Shown piece by piece: positions 17,262-26,544 of a stretch of DNA of 64,000 nt (its first letter is position 1; every line of letters starts with the position of its first letter). The notes beneath the pieces were generated by a model, which worked only from the letters and a program-made list of their open reading frames with translations, was not told the DNA's origin and searched no databases. Source of the stretch: Oceanispirochaeta sp. M1 (GTDB lineage Bacteria; Spirochaetota; Spirochaetia; DSM-2461); contig NZ_QQPQ01000003.1 in assembly GCF_003346715.1 (NCBI RefSeq), positions 124,001 to 188,000 on the forward strand, given 5' to 3'. Made by a program: the position numbers and the translations under genes.

Positions 17262-17987
17262 TCAGTTTAAAAAACTGTTTTTCGGCCCGTCTGTTTCAGG
17301 ACGGGCCTTTTTTTTCTCATGAAGTGTTGTATTCAGTCTCTCCATTGATCTCCTCAGGGGATGCCCCTCCTCAAGAATGTTCAGATATTGATCCACAAGT
17401 CTTCCAGCCTCTGTATCAAGACCATAACTGCTGTAGAGGGCTGCCAGTTCCAGGGGAATCTCAATCTGCCTCTCCATCAGTGTACAGGCGGCTGTCAGCA
17501 GTGCCAGAGCCTCTTCTGTATCATCAGATGCAATTCGACAGCGGGCTGTCAGATAGAGCAGCTCAGGGTCTTCTGATGAGTATTTCATTGCTCCGATCAC
17601 CACGGCCTCGGCTTTTGCTGTCTCTCCCAGTCTCAGATAACAGCGGGCCAGTATTTTTGCACTGTCAATATTCACAGTGTTCTGCAGAACTTTTTCCAGG
17701 CAGTGCGCAGCTTCAGAATACTGCTCAGAGTAGAAGAGAGCTCTACCATAGAAGAGTGAAGATTCAGTGAACCGGGGATAGACTCTGTGGAGCTTCTCAA
17801 AACGGACCAGGGCTTCCTTGTTTTCACCCTTCATATAAAGCTGTACCGCACGGGTATAATCAGTATAGGCAGACCTGGGAATTGACGCATTGCAGGAGAG
17901 CAGGCTGCATAGGCAGAAGATGAGAGCAATTCCAGGGGACCATCGATGTGCCGGAGTGAGCATTGGATTCAGGAGTATTATTTTCAT
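17262..17987 (-). CDS. TPR-repeat lipoprotein
   Basis: 241 aa from ATG 17987 (GTG 17999 also possible; ATG 17963 gives the most compact signal peptide). A hydrophobic stretch ends in CSLLSC, a lipobox. The mature part contains at least three TPR-type helix pairs: YMKGENKEALVRFEKLHRVYP, FYSEQYSEAAHCLEKVL and CYLRLGETAKAEAVV. It is the last gene of the lepB-PBP-MAF operon, so an envelope or peptidoglycan scaffold role is likely. Its C-terminal codons (KKKARPETDGP) are the reverse complement of the tyrS terminator. Confidence 0.83.
   Translation of the reverse strand: MKIILLNPMLTPAHRWSPGIALIFCLCSLLSCNASIPRSAYTDYTRAVQLYMKGENKEALVRFEKLHRVYPRFTESSLFYGRALFYSEQYSEAAHCLEKVLQNTVNIDSAKILARCYLRLGETAKAEAVVIGAMKYSSEDPELLYLTARCRIASDDTEEALALLTAACTLMERQIEIPLELAALYSSYGLDTEAGRLVDQYLNILEEGHPLRRSMERLNTTLHEKKKARPETDGPKNSFLN
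17284..17315 (+). terminator. tyrS terminator, overlapping the 3' end of the convergent gene
   Basis: GGCCCGTC (17284-17291), 8-base loop, GACGGGCC (17300-17307), then eight T. An A-run lies on the other side, so it may also act on the minus strand, where it is inside the coding end of the TPR lipoprotein gene. Confidence 0.9.
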
Positions 17988-18037
17988 AATTATATTCACG
18001 ATGAAAAAGGCCCTGCTGCATCAAGGGCTGGTAAAAA

Positions 18038-19828
18038 TTAAAGCAGGATCTGAGATATTTTTTCTTTGTGGAAGAAAAGGCTCTGCTTCAATTCGGTATA
18101 TAGGCTTCTGGAATTTTCGAGGATATCCTTCCGGCTGACGGCCTTACTGTTCATATGCTCTTCAAGGATCGGAGCAAGAATGAATCCTGCCATCTCCCGG
18201 CTCTCCCTGTTGAGTATGGCTGAATCAATGTCGTTAAGCCTGGTCAGCATAATCTGACTCTCGTCGGGATCTGCTGTATCCATCAGTTTTCCGCTTAGAT
18301 TCGCTGCCTCCCCCGCCAGGATGATCAGTTCATCAAGTTCGGCCAGCAGTTCGGTATGAGCTGCTTTCAATTCCATTTCAGTGGTACCGCTCTGCACTCT
18401 ATGCAGCTCGGCCAATCTGCTGTCAATATCTTCTCTGCATTCAGGGAGCTCAAGTAATGGGTTGATCTCCTGCCATTCCATACCCTCGATGACTATTCCT
18501 TCAGAAGAGAGCTGAACAGTCCTGATTTCAGGGTGCAGACGCATCTGCTCTTCAAACCAGTGAATATAAATCTTCATCCTCTGATCGCTGATTACAGTAC
18601 CGCCCTTCCGGTTCTCCCCCTTAAAGGGATTACCTCCCAGCAGTGCCAGCCAGCTGGATGTTTCGATGCTGCATGTTCTGCTGCTCAGGCTGTGAAGTCT
18701 CTCTTCAAAAGTACTGCCTCTGTAATGGGTCTCACCCTCGGGGAACGAGAGATCAAGTCCGCTGCAGTAGATTACATCTGCACCGCACTGACGGATAAAA
18801 TCCCAGGCGGCAGTGGCTACAGAGCCGCCTGATTTCAATTTCCCTTTGATCTCTGTTCTGGATTCAAAGAACTGTCCCAGAGGAAAGGGTGTTGAGCAGA
18901 AAAAAGTTTTGCCGGGGTTGATCCTGAGTGCCGCCGGGTAGGTGGATACATCAGAAATCAGTATACAGTCAGAAATTCTGCATCTGTCCAGATGCCGGGA
19001 GTTCCAGTACTGCGGATCTGTGAGTATAAGAAAATCCGGCTCCATATTTATGCGCAGACATGCCTTCAATGCTGTATCCACACAGACCAGCAGCATCCTC
19101 TTTTTCAGCTCTGGAAGAAGGGGGAGTATACGGCTCAGGGAGGGACCGGCGGCCAGCAGTAAAACAGGTTTTTCTGTAAAAGTGCCCTGCAGAGTCTCTA
19201 CTCCCGGACAGCTTATGTTTAGAGGCAGATTTTTACAGATGTTACTTACCCAGAGCCGGCTGAATTTGTTAAGAGTGTGAACATTGATCTCTTTACGAGC
19301 CAGAAATTCTTTAATAACTTTTTCAACGCTTTCGAAGTATTCTTTATTGTTATTGACCGCAGGCCGCAGCATACATATCTGAATATCCTTTCCTGTTGCA
19401 TTTTCCAGTAAAGCCGGCATTGCATCTGCCGGGGTTGAGAGGGCAAAGGAGAAGCTGGGGTTCATGAAAATATCTTTAAAATCCCGTATATCCAGACATG
19501 CATTGAATAGAGCGGCATCGGGTTCTATGACTGCAAAAGGAACTCCCGGATGTTTTCGTGTAAATTCTTCAAGATGATAGGCAAGTCCGAATCCGTAGAA
19601 TAGGCAGTAGGGGCAATCCATTGGAATGCTGTTCTCAATAAGCCGCTCAGCTTCTTTTAGAGGAGCATGACGGGAGTGAAGCCAGTTTCCGCTGTAGCGC
19701 ATTGTAATTTGTCCGTCACGGCTCTCGGATATTTCTGCATTGTCCACAGGATCGGCTGTATCCAGCTTAGTGCTGATTCCCGGAAAACGCCGTTCCAGAA
19801 TATCTCTGTTCTCACTGTATAAACTCAT
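18038..19828 (-). CDS. Motility-associated (MAF/DUF115, MptE-like) glycosyltransferase family protein
   Basis: 596 aa. The central block (about residues 215-400) shows the DUF115 pattern: LLAAGPSLSRILPLLPEL, VCVDTALKACLRINMEPDFLILTDPQYWNSRHL, then GSVATAAWDF and YCSGLDLSFPEGETHYRGS. Related proteins transfer nonulosonic acids to flagellin, and spirochaetes commonly carry one copy. The N-terminal part (YSENRDILERRFP) resembles the family's first domain. It overlaps the PBP gene by ATGA and lies 4th from the start of the lepB operon in space, before the TPR lipoprotein. The acceptor is unknown; flagellin or surface glycosylation is an inference. Confidence 0.85.
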   Translation of the reverse strand: MSLYSENRDILERRFPGISTKLDTADPVDNAEISESRDGQITMRYSGNWLHSRHAPLKEAERLIENSIPMDCPYCLFYGFGLAYHLEEFTRKHPGVPFAVIEPDAALFNACLDIRDFKDIFMNPSFSFALSTPADAMPALLENATGKDIQICMLRPAVNNNKEYFESVEKVIKEFLARKEINVHTLNKFSRLWVSNICKNLPLNISCPGVETLQGTFTEKPVLLLAAGPSLSRILPLLPELKKRMLLVCVDTALKACLRINMEPDFLILTDPQYWNSRHLDRCRISDCILISDVSTYPAALRINPGKTFFCSTPFPLGQFFESRTEIKGKLKSGGSVATAAWDFIRQCGADVIYCSGLDLSFPEGETHYRGSTFEERLHSLSSRTCSIETSSWLALLGGNPFKGENRKGGTVISDQRMKIYIHWFEEQMRLHPEIRTVQLSSEGIVIEGMEWQEINPLLELPECREDIDSRLAELHRVQSGTTEMELKAAHTELLAELDELIILAGEAANLSGKLMDTADPDESQIMLTRLNDIDSAILNRESREMAGFILAPILEEHMNSKAVSRKDILENSRSLYTELKQSLFFHKEKISQILL

Positions 19829-21708
19829 CTGAATTCCAGGTACATGGTGGTCTGGTCGTCAATGCGCTCACCCGCAGGGGGGAATTGAAAGACTACCCAG
19901 CCCTCGCCTTTGATGGTGAGGGGCATAGTACTGCCTTCCAGAGCTGCCATGACTTCTCTTTTAGACAGTCCGGTAAAGTCGGGAAGTTCAGTCCCCACTT
20001 TAATGTCCTTTCCTGCAGGTAGTTTTATACGGCCGTCATGTTCAACAATGGTATTACCCTGAATGGGTATTCCGTAATAGGGGCTGAGTCTTTCTGCCAG
20101 TTCCTTGACTATGGGTGAGGCGATACGGCCGCCGTAGATACTCTCCCCTTTGGGTACCTGGAGCATGACATATACAATCAGTTTGGGATCTTCAGTCGGG
20201 AAGAGTGCCAGGACGGAGGACATGAAGTCACTATCTGAATAAGTTCCTGTTTCAGGATCAATTCTCTGTGCAGTACCCGATTTACCGGAAATCCGTAATC
20301 CGGGAACCTGGGCTCTTCTTACGGTTCCCACAGGAGAGGCTACGACCTGTTCCATCATCAGGAGCACTGACTCTGCAACTTCGGGTGAAAGAACTTCTCT
20401 GACAGCCTCTCTGTTGTATTCCTTGACGATTTCTCCCGAGGGAGCTACCACCTTACTGACGATTCTCGGTTTAAGCAGTTCTCCGCTGTTGGCAAAGACT
20501 GTGGCTGCAGAGATCATCTGAATGGCAGACACACCGATCTCCTGACCCATGGCAATAGTCGGTTTGGACCGGACCGACCATTTCTCGGGGCGGTTAAGTA
20601 TTCCGTTTGATTCTCCCGGAAGGGGAATGCCTGTCTTTCCTCCGAAGCCGAAGTTTTTAAGCATATTGTAATAATCCTGCCGGGACACAGTATCAGAAGC
20701 CAGGGCAGTACCTACATTGCTTGAATGTATAAGAATTCCTGTTGTATCCAGGGTTCCATAGGCTCCAAGGTCGGTTATGGGAGGAATCTTGTATTTCTGA
20801 AACAGTTCAGGATTATATCCTCCACGGGTATCAAAGATATCATCAGGTCTGATCCCCCCCAGTTCCATAAAGCTGGCAATTGAAAAAATCTTCATTACCG
20901 AACCAGGTTCGTAGGTCAGAGTAACCGGAAGGTTGTTCCTCTGTGCTGCTGAGTACTGAGAAAAGGTATTGGGATTGAATGAGGGGAGGGATACAATGCT
21001 GAATAACTCTCCCGTATCCGCACCCATAACCATAATCATCAGTCCATCGGGCTTATGTTTTTCCATAGCCTTTCTGGCAATCTGCTCCGTAATATACTGG
21101 GTATTCAGATCAATGGTGAGAAAAACATCATTTCCATAGAGAATCTTATTTCCGTTGGTGCTTATTTCAGGAGGAGCGAGAATCTGATTAAAGGTATACT
21201 CTATTCCATCCAGCCCAATATTGTCAGTTCCCACATAACCGATAATATGGGCTGCAAGATCCTTCTCAGGATAATTTCGTCCCATTTCCGGTTCCAGACG
21301 GATACCGGGGAGTGAACCTGACTGTATCATCTCATTTACAATTTTACTTTCGGTAGGGGTTATCTGTCTTTTTATATACTGAAATCCCTGCCTGTCGGGA
21401 TCTTTGAATTTCAGATTGAGTTCATCCCTGTCCATATCCAGAGCATCTGTCAGAAGAGAAGCCGTTTTCTCTTTATCTATTATTTCCGGCACCCAGGCCG
21501 TTACTGAATCCAGACGTGTCTGAATAGCCATGAGTTTACCGTTTCTGTCATAGATGGCTCCCCTCTGAAGATCGGGAAAGCTCGGTGTATCCAGAGGACT
21601 GGAAGAAGGTGTAAACAGCATGATGCGGGCATACTGAATAATCAGAATCCCCGTTACCGATATAAGGATAAAAAAGAATATCCGGAAACGCTTATTTGCT
21701 TTATTCAA
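19825..21708 (-). CDS. Penicillin-binding transpeptidase with C-terminal PASTA domain (FtsI/Pbp2-like)
   Basis: 627 aa, class B PBP. One N-terminal transmembrane segment (IFFFILISVTGILIIQYA), then the dimerisation domain (GAIYDRNGKLMA), then the transpeptidase. Catalytic motifs are SVMK (Ser270), SSN (SSNVGTAL) and KSGT (KSGTAQR). The tail LPDFTGLSKREVMAALEG is a PASTA repeat. It cross-links peptidoglycan, probably at the septum; the FtsI versus Spo/Pbp role is not fixed. It overlaps lepB by ATGA at 21705-21708 and the MAF gene by ATGA at 19825-19828. Confidence 0.93.
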   Translation of the reverse strand: MNKANKRFRIFFFILISVTGILIIQYARIMLFTPSSSPLDTPSFPDLQRGAIYDRNGKLMAIQTRLDSVTAWVPEIIDKEKTASLLTDALDMDRDELNLKFKDPDRQGFQYIKRQITPTESKIVNEMIQSGSLPGIRLEPEMGRNYPEKDLAAHIIGYVGTDNIGLDGIEYTFNQILAPPEISTNGNKILYGNDVFLTIDLNTQYITEQIARKAMEKHKPDGLMIMVMGADTGELFSIVSLPSFNPNTFSQYSAAQRNNLPVTLTYEPGSVMKIFSIASFMELGGIRPDDIFDTRGGYNPELFQKYKIPPITDLGAYGTLDTTGILIHSSNVGTALASDTVSRQDYYNMLKNFGFGGKTGIPLPGESNGILNRPEKWSVRSKPTIAMGQEIGVSAIQMISAATVFANSGELLKPRIVSKVVAPSGEIVKEYNREAVREVLSPEVAESVLLMMEQVVASPVGTVRRAQVPGLRISGKSGTAQRIDPETGTYSDSDFMSSVLALFPTEDPKLIVYVMLQVPKGESIYGGRIASPIVKELAERLSPYYGIPIQGNTIVEHDGRIKLPAGKDIKVGTELPDFTGLSKREVMAALEGSTMPLTIKGEGWVVFQFPPAGERIDDQTTMYLEFR

Positions 21709-22202
21709 TTTCCGGCTCCTGAATTATGAATGACTTTGCCTCTTATTCTCTCAATGGATATAAAACCGTAATCTCTTGAATCCACAGAGTGAAAGGGGTT
21801 ATCCCCCAGTACCATAACTGTATTTTCAGGGACAGTCTCTATTCCTGTTAATCTATCGCGCTGTCTTGCTGTCAGAAAATAACGCTCCTCCTCAATAATC
21901 AGCCATCCCTGGGAATTCACAATAACCGAATCTCCGGGAAGAAGCTTACATCTTTTTACGACCAACTGATGATCATAGGGATTGTTGAAAACAATAATAT
22001 CATTTTGTGAGGGAATATGCTTGTTAAAAATTGGAAAACGATAGGCAATCTTATTTACAATGATGGTCTGTCCCGGTCTGAGTTCGGGCACCATGGATAT
22101 CTCCTGAACCTGAAGGATATCAAAACAGGAGAATAATAATGCAGTGGCTGTCAGAACAGCTGCTGCTATTCCTCCGTAGTGAAGAAGTATTTTGTGATTC
22201 AT
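21705..22202 (-). CDS. lepB: Signal peptidase I
   Basis: Cleaves type I signal peptides on the outer face of the inner membrane. 165 aa with a single N-terminal transmembrane segment (IAAAVLTATALLFSCF). The catalytic Ser36 lies in EISMVPELRPGQ, the general base Lys83 in VVKRCKLLPGD, and the box E motif is GDNPFHSVDSRDYG. The ATG at 22202 is closer than usual to nothing recognisable as a ribosome binding site: an AGGAGG lies about 23 bases upstream. First gene of the four-gene envelope operon. Confidence 0.9.
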   Translation of the reverse strand: MNHKILLHYGGIAAAVLTATALLFSCFDILQVQEISMVPELRPGQTIIVNKIAYRFPIFNKHIPSQNDIIVFNNPYDHQLVVKRCKLLPGDSVIVNSQGWLIIEEERYFLTARQRDRLTGIETVPENTVMVLGDNPFHSVDSRDYGFISIERIRGKVIHNSGAGN

Positions 22203-22260
22203 ATCTCAAGTTATATTAATATACCCCTCCTGTTTTGTCGATATATTCGAGTATAGAAAT

Positions 22261-23322
22261 ATGATTGTCACAGCCAAACGGCAGGAGATAGACGCTTCCC
22301 TGCTGAAAAAGAAAAAACAACTATCCTCAGTGAGCCTGTCCGAAACAGGACGGGTCCGCTCTGTCAATCCATTCCTGACAGTATATATGCTATCCCTCTG
22401 TTTGTTTTTTGTATTGCTGGGTACTGAGTTGCCATATAAGCAGTTTCTTCCGCCCAGGGGGTTGAGTAACCTGACAATGCCCGGGGAATTTGCTCTCCAG
22501 CAGGTGGAGATAAAAACCCTCCGTGCCGAGACTCCGGTATTAATTCCACAGCCTCAGGATTCTGATTTTCAAGTCAGATTGTGGGATGTCCCGCATCAGA
22601 GATACAGAATGAAAGAGGGAGAGAGACTCTCATCAGTCAGTCAGCGTTACGGCAGGAGCATCAGTACTCTTATCAGTTTTAACAGGCTTGAGAGCATCAG
22701 CGGAGTTCATAAGGATGATATTCTTCTTATTCCGTCTGTAGATGGAATAGTTTATAAAACAACCAGGAATGATAATCTGGAAAATCTGATTTTCAGGTAC
22801 GGTCTGGAGAAGAGAGATCTTGTACTCTATAATCCCCATATTCAAATCAGGGATAAGAAACTGGAGATTTTTCCAGGGCAGGAGCTCTTTCTACCAGATG
22901 TAAGCCTTACGGATGATCAGTTGAGAGACCGGACAGGACAGCTGTATGTATTCCCTGTTCAGGGGCGGATTCTCACTACATACGGCAGTATACGGGACAA
23001 TGTTACACAGATTGAATCCTTTCATAACGGTATTGATATCAAGGGTGATCTGGGTGATCCGGTGGTCGCCGCATTGGACGGAACAATTATTTCCGCCGGG
23101 TTTAATAATTCATATGGTAATTTCATTGTTGTTGATCATAGAAACGGATATAAAACCCTCTATGCTCATTTGAATTCAATTTCTGTCAGACGGAATGATA
23201 AAGTCTTGCAGGGAGAGATTATAGCTGAAGTTGGGAAGAGTGGTTTTGCGCCCAGTGCTCATCTCCATTTTTCGTTGTTTAAAGGTAAAAAAAGTGTTGA
23301 TCCTTTGGACTTTCTGCACTAA
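22261..23322 (+). CDS. LysM-M23 membrane-anchored peptidase (DipM/NlpD/EnvC type)
   Basis: 353 aa. A transmembrane segment near residues 40-58 is followed by two LysM modules (YRMKEGERLSSVSQRYGRS and YKTTRNDNLENLIFRYG) and a C-terminal M23 domain with HNGIDIKG, LYAHL and HLHFSLF as zinc and catalytic ligands. It binds and cleaves peptidoglycan or activates amidases during separation. ATG 22261 has no clear ribosome binding site. It is divergent from lepB, 58 bases apart, and stands with another M23 protein at 3371. Confidence 0.88.
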   Translation: MIVTAKRQEIDASLLKKKKQLSSVSLSETGRVRSVNPFLTVYMLSLCLFFVLLGTELPYKQFLPPRGLSNLTMPGEFALQQVEIKTLRAETPVLIPQPQDSDFQVRLWDVPHQRYRMKEGERLSSVSQRYGRSISTLISFNRLESISGVHKDDILLIPSVDGIVYKTTRNDNLENLIFRYGLEKRDLVLYNPHIQIRDKKLEIFPGQELFLPDVSLTDDQLRDRTGQLYVFPVQGRILTTYGSIRDNVTQIESFHNGIDIKGDLGDPVVAALDGTIISAGFNNSYGNFIVVDHRNGYKTLYAHLNSISVRRNDKVLQGEIIAEVGKSGFAPSAHLHFSLFKGKKSVDPLDFLH

Positions 23323-23345
23323 GATAGACAAAATTGATATACAAT

Positions 23346-23365
23346 TTGTCCACAGGTTATCCACT
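23346..23365. promoter_or_regulatory. Two DnaA-box-like sequences in tandem
   Basis: TTGTCCACA (23346-23354) fits the DnaA consensus TTNTNCACA, and TTATCCACT (23357-23365) has one mismatch to TTATCCACA. They are one helical turn apart, same orientation, just before the tiny gene at 23384. Only two boxes are present, so an origin is not claimed. Confidence 0.4.
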
Positions 23366-23383
23366 TTCGGAGGTTCTTTTTAC

Positions 23384-23515
23384 ATGAGGAAACTGGTGTT
23401 TTTTATCATTGCTCTGATGGCATTATTCAATTTGTTCAGGGCGTTTGCAACTTATAATACACAGGATATTCCGGTTGAAACCCTGGAAGATTTTGAGGAA
23501 ATTCCTGAATCCTGA
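23384..23515 (+). CDS. 43-aa membrane or exported small protein
   Basis: A GGAGG site (23369-23373) sits 10 bases before ATG 23384. The product starts MRKLVFFIIALMALFNLFRA, a signal peptide or single transmembrane segment, then an acidic tail (DIPVETLEDFEEIPES). It has its own terminator at 23639-23685. A tandem repeat and DnaA-like boxes flank it. No family recognised; the small size makes it easy to miss. Confidence 0.65.
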   Translation: MRKLVFFIIALMALFNLFRAFATYNTQDIPVETLEDFEEIPES

Positions 23516-23532
23516 ATCCACAATTCAAAAAG

Positions 23533-23582
23533 CTTTTACTCTGTTGATTAAAATAATCTTTTACTCTGCTGATCAAAATAAT
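23533..23582. repeat. Tandem 25-bp repeat, two copies
   Basis: Copies at 23533-23557 and 23558-23582 differ at two positions (T/C). Each reads CTTTTACTCTG then TGAT and AAAATAAT. It lies downstream of the small gene and is AT-rich. No function recognised; it may be a recent slippage or duplication. Confidence 0.85.
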
Positions 23583-23638
23583 ATAGATACTCCAAATTTT
23601 TAATAAATAATATCAGAGCTGATTCAATGGGATCGGAC

Positions 23639-23685
23639 AAAAAAAAGGAAGCCGAACATACAGTTCTATGGCTTCCTTTTTTTTT
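23639..23685. terminator. Bidirectional terminator between the small gene and secA
   Basis: A-run (23639-23646), GGAAGCC (23647-23653), 16-base loop, GGCTTCC (23670-23676), then nine T. It works in both directions. Confidence 0.88.
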
Positions 23686-23716
23686 ATGACCCGGGGCTGG
23701 CAGGTATCAATTATAT

Positions 23717-26455
23717 TTATGCCCCGTGACAGTTCTTGTATTTTTTACCACTGCCGCAGGGACACATATCGTTACGTCCAACCTTGGGAGCTGTTCTTCT
23801 TACCTGCATCTTCTGGGAGTTCGCCTCAGAGCGTTCTTCCATCTTACCTGAATTGAAGCTGTTCACGGCACTGTGAGATGCCTTGATATTTCCCTGATTA
23901 CCATTATAGGCTCTCTCAGGAGCTTTACGGACGATGACTCTGAAGATCTTTCTAGCCAGGGCAATACGCATATCATCCATCAGGCTGTCAAACATCTCAA
24001 AACCTTCGTTCTTATACTCCACAAGTGGATTTTTCTGAGCATAGGAACGCAGATATACTGCTTCTCTCAGGGCTTCCAGTGCTTCCAGGTGTTCCTGCCA
24101 GCGGTTATCCAGATTCCGTAGATACTCATAGCGGATAAACTGATTGAACTCTTTCTCTCCAACAAGATTTTTCTTGTCGGCCAGATCGCTCAGAAGATAA
24201 TTTTTCAGTTTTTTCTCTGCTTCTTCCATGGTCAGGGAGGGCCAGTCTGATGCATCATCAAGGCTGTAGTTGAAGTTTTCCTTCAGTCTTTCCATAAGAC
24301 GGGCCAGTGCCTCGATCTCATTGGTTTTTTTGTCGTCCTTGTAATCTTCCAGAAGAATTCTGACAATCTCTTCCCCTGTATCCATGATCTTAAGAGTGAG
24401 ATCTTCCTGAGAGAGAATATCATCCCTCTGTGAATAGATGGATGTTCTCTGTTTGCTCAGTACGTCATCGTAGTCCAGAAGATGTTTTCTTATCTCATAG
24501 TTTCTGTCTTCAACCCTTTTCTGGGCTCTTTCAAGAGAATTATTAAGAAGCTTATGGTGGAGAGGTTCATCACCTTCCATACCGAGACGGCTCATTGTTT
24601 TTTTGAAGTTCTCACCACCGAAAAGACGCATCAGGTCGTCATCAAGTGAAATATAGAACTGTGAATAACCGGGGTCACCCTGACGACCGGAACGTCCACG
24701 GAGCTGATTATCAATACGTCTGGATTCATGCCGTTCAGAGCCTATTACATAAAGACCACCCAGCCTGCGGACCTCTTCATTCTGATCACGCCATCTAGCG
24801 TATTCGATAGCCATGTGTCTATCAATCTCTTCTGCTGTAGCATCCGTACCGGCGGCTCTTCTGGCTCTGTAGTCGGGATTTCCTCCCAGTTTGATGTCAG
24901 TACCACGCCCTGCCATATTGGTAGCAATGGTGACTGAACCCTTGGCTCCGGCTTCGGCGATGATAAGAGCTTCTCTGTGGTGATTCTTCGCATTAAGAAT
25001 CTCAAACTTGACACCTTTCTTTCTCAGATAGTCTGCAAGTTTTTCTGATTTATTAACGGACACAGTACCTACAAGAATAGGCTGGCCTGTTTTAGTGATC
25101 TTTGATATATCATCACAGATAGCATTAAATTTATAATCTTCATTAAGATAGATAACATCATCTTCATCCTGCCTGTTAACCGGGCGGTTGGTGGGGATGA
25201 CTACTACTTCCAGTCCGTAAATTTTTCCAAACTCACGGGCCTCTGTATCTGCAGTACCGGTCATACCGGATATCTTGTCATACATTCTGAAGAAATTCTG
25301 GAAAGTAATACTGGCGAGAGTCCGGTTTTTCCGGGCAATCTTGATCCCTTCTTTGGCTTCAATTGCCTGATGCAGACCATCTGAGTATCGGCGTCCTGAA
25401 AGGATACGTCCTGTGAACTCATCTACAATCTGAACCTGTCCTTCCTGAAGGACATAGTCAACATCGTTATGAAAGAGCTTATAAGCCTTCAGGGCCTGGG
25501 TGAAATAATGTATATACTCAAAGTTTTCTTCATCAAAGAGTGAAGTTTGTATGATCTTTCTGCTGAGCAGCAGTTCTTCAATCCGATTCATACCTTCGTC
25601 GGTAAAGACTACTTTTTTACTCTTTTCATCCAGTTTAAAGTCACCCTTGGGCTGAACACCGGTTATGGGGTCTTCAATCGGATAATCTCCGGTAGCAGGA
25701 TCTTTCTCGCATTCAGTAAGGAACTTTACAAGCTGATCCACAGTGGAAAACTTTGAAGTATCCTCCTGTACAGGACCGGAGATGATCAGAGGTGTTCTAG
25801 CCTCATCGATCAGGATGGAGTCAATTTCATCAATAATACAGAATGGATGATTTTGCTGGGATTTTTTATCCAGACTCCAGCGCATATTATCACGAAGGTA
25901 GTCAAACCCGAATTCATTGTTGGTACCGAAGGTTATCTCTTTCGCGTACTCAAGCTGTCTGGTTTCAGGGTCCATATCCGAAAGGATAACTCCCACAGAA
26001 ACACCCAGATAGTCGTATACCGGCTTCATCCAGGCCGCATCACGTGATGCCAGGTAATCATTGACTGTAATTATATGTACACCCTTTCCGGCAAGGGCAT
26101 TCAGATAAGCGGAAGCAACACTGGAGAGTGTTTTACCTTCACCGGTCTTCATTTCCATTATCTTTCCCTGGTGCAGGACAATGCCTCCAAGGAGCTGTAC
26201 ATCGTAGGGGCGTTCCCCCAGGGTTCTTCTCGCCGCTTCTCTTACAATTGCAAAAGCCTCAGGGAGAATATCATCAAGTGATTCTCCGGAGGACAGTCGC
26301 TCTTTGAATTCCACCGTTTTAGCCAGGAAGGCCTCAGGAGGTAGAGCTATTGCCCACTGTTCTTTTGCATTGATCTTGTGAAGTGTAGGAAGCAGTAGTT
26401 TTAGGTCTTTATCCTGTTTTGAACCCAGGACAAGAGATAATATCTTATTCGCCAT
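23717..26455 (-). CDS. secA: Preprotein translocase ATPase SecA
   Basis: Drives protein export through SecYEG. 912 aa. Walker A is MKTGEGKT (102-109). The DEAD-type box is [18 protein letters not shown]. Later NBD2 motifs include [10 protein letters not shown] and [10 protein letters not shown]. The C-terminal tail ends in a SEC-C zinc motif ([14 protein letters not shown]), which binds SecB or ribosomes. The ATG at 26455 gives [12 protein letters not shown] face-to-face promoter pair lies upstream (26493-26526). It is the only gene in its unit, ended by the bidirectional hairpin. Confidence 0.97.
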   Translation of the reverse strand: MANKILSLVLGSKQDKDLKLLLPTLHKINAKEQWAIALPPEAFLAKTVEFKERLSSGESLDDILPEAFAIVREAARRTLGERPYDVQLLGGIVLHQGKIMEMKTGEGKTLSSVASAYLNALAGKGVHIITVNDYLASRDAAWMKPVYDYLGVSVGVILSDMDPETRQLEYAKEITFGTNNEFGFDYLRDNMRWSLDKKSQQNHPFCIIDEIDSILIDEARTPLIISGPVQEDTSKFSTVDQLVKFLTECEKDPATGDYPIEDPITGVQPKGDFKLDEKSKKVVFTDEGMNRIEELLLSRKIIQTSLFDEENFEYIHYFTQALKAYKLFHNDVDYVLQEGQVQIVDEFTGRILSGRRYSDGLHQAIEAKEGIKIARKNRTLASITFQNFFRMYDKISGMTGTADTEAREFGKIYGLEVVVIPTNRPVNRQDEDDVIYLNEDYKFNAICDDISKITKTGQPILVGTVSVNKSEKLADYLRKKGVKFEILNAKNHHREALIIAEAGAKGSVTIATNMAGRGTDIKLGGNPDYRARRAAGTDATAEEIDRHMAIEYARWRDQNEEVRRLGGLYVIGSERHESRRIDNQLRGRSGRQGDPGYSQFYISLDDDLMRLFGGENFKKTMSRLGMEGDEPLHHKLLNNSLERAQKRVEDRNYEIRKHLLDYDDVLSKQRTSIYSQRDDILSQEDLTLKIMDTGEEIVRILLEDYKDDKKTNEIEALARLMERLKENFNYSLDDASDWPSLTMEEAEKKLKNYLLSDLADKKNLVGEKEFNQFIRYEYLRNLDNRWQEHLEALEALREAVYLRSYAQKNPLVEYKNEGFEMFDSLMDDMRIALARKIFRVIVRKAPERAYNGNQGNIKASHSAVNSFNSGKMEERSEANSQKMQVRRTAPKVGRNDMCPCGSGKKYKNCHGA

Positions 26456-26492
26456 GGATCAAATGTACGTGTTTTCGGGACAGTCGTCAAGA

Positions 26493-26526
26493 TTGACATT
26501 ATAAAGTGTCAATTGTAGGATGTCAT
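26493..26526. promoter_or_regulatory. Overlapping divergent promoters of secA and the 26545 lipoprotein gene
   Basis: For the minus strand: ATGACA (26526-26521), 17-base spacer, TATAAT (26503-26498), driving secA. For the plus strand: TTGACA (26493-26498), 17-base spacer, TAGGAT (26516-26521), driving the lipoprotein gene. TTGACA...TGTCAA (26493-26512) is also an inverted repeat. The two polymerases would interfere. Confidence 0.65.
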
Positions 26527-26544
26527 GACGAAGGAGTACATCAT

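Noticed and set aside
23346-23365. Replication origin at the two DnaA-like boxes
   Set aside because: Only two boxes, no dnaA or dnaN nearby and no obvious unwinding element with further boxes; kept only as DnaA-like sites.
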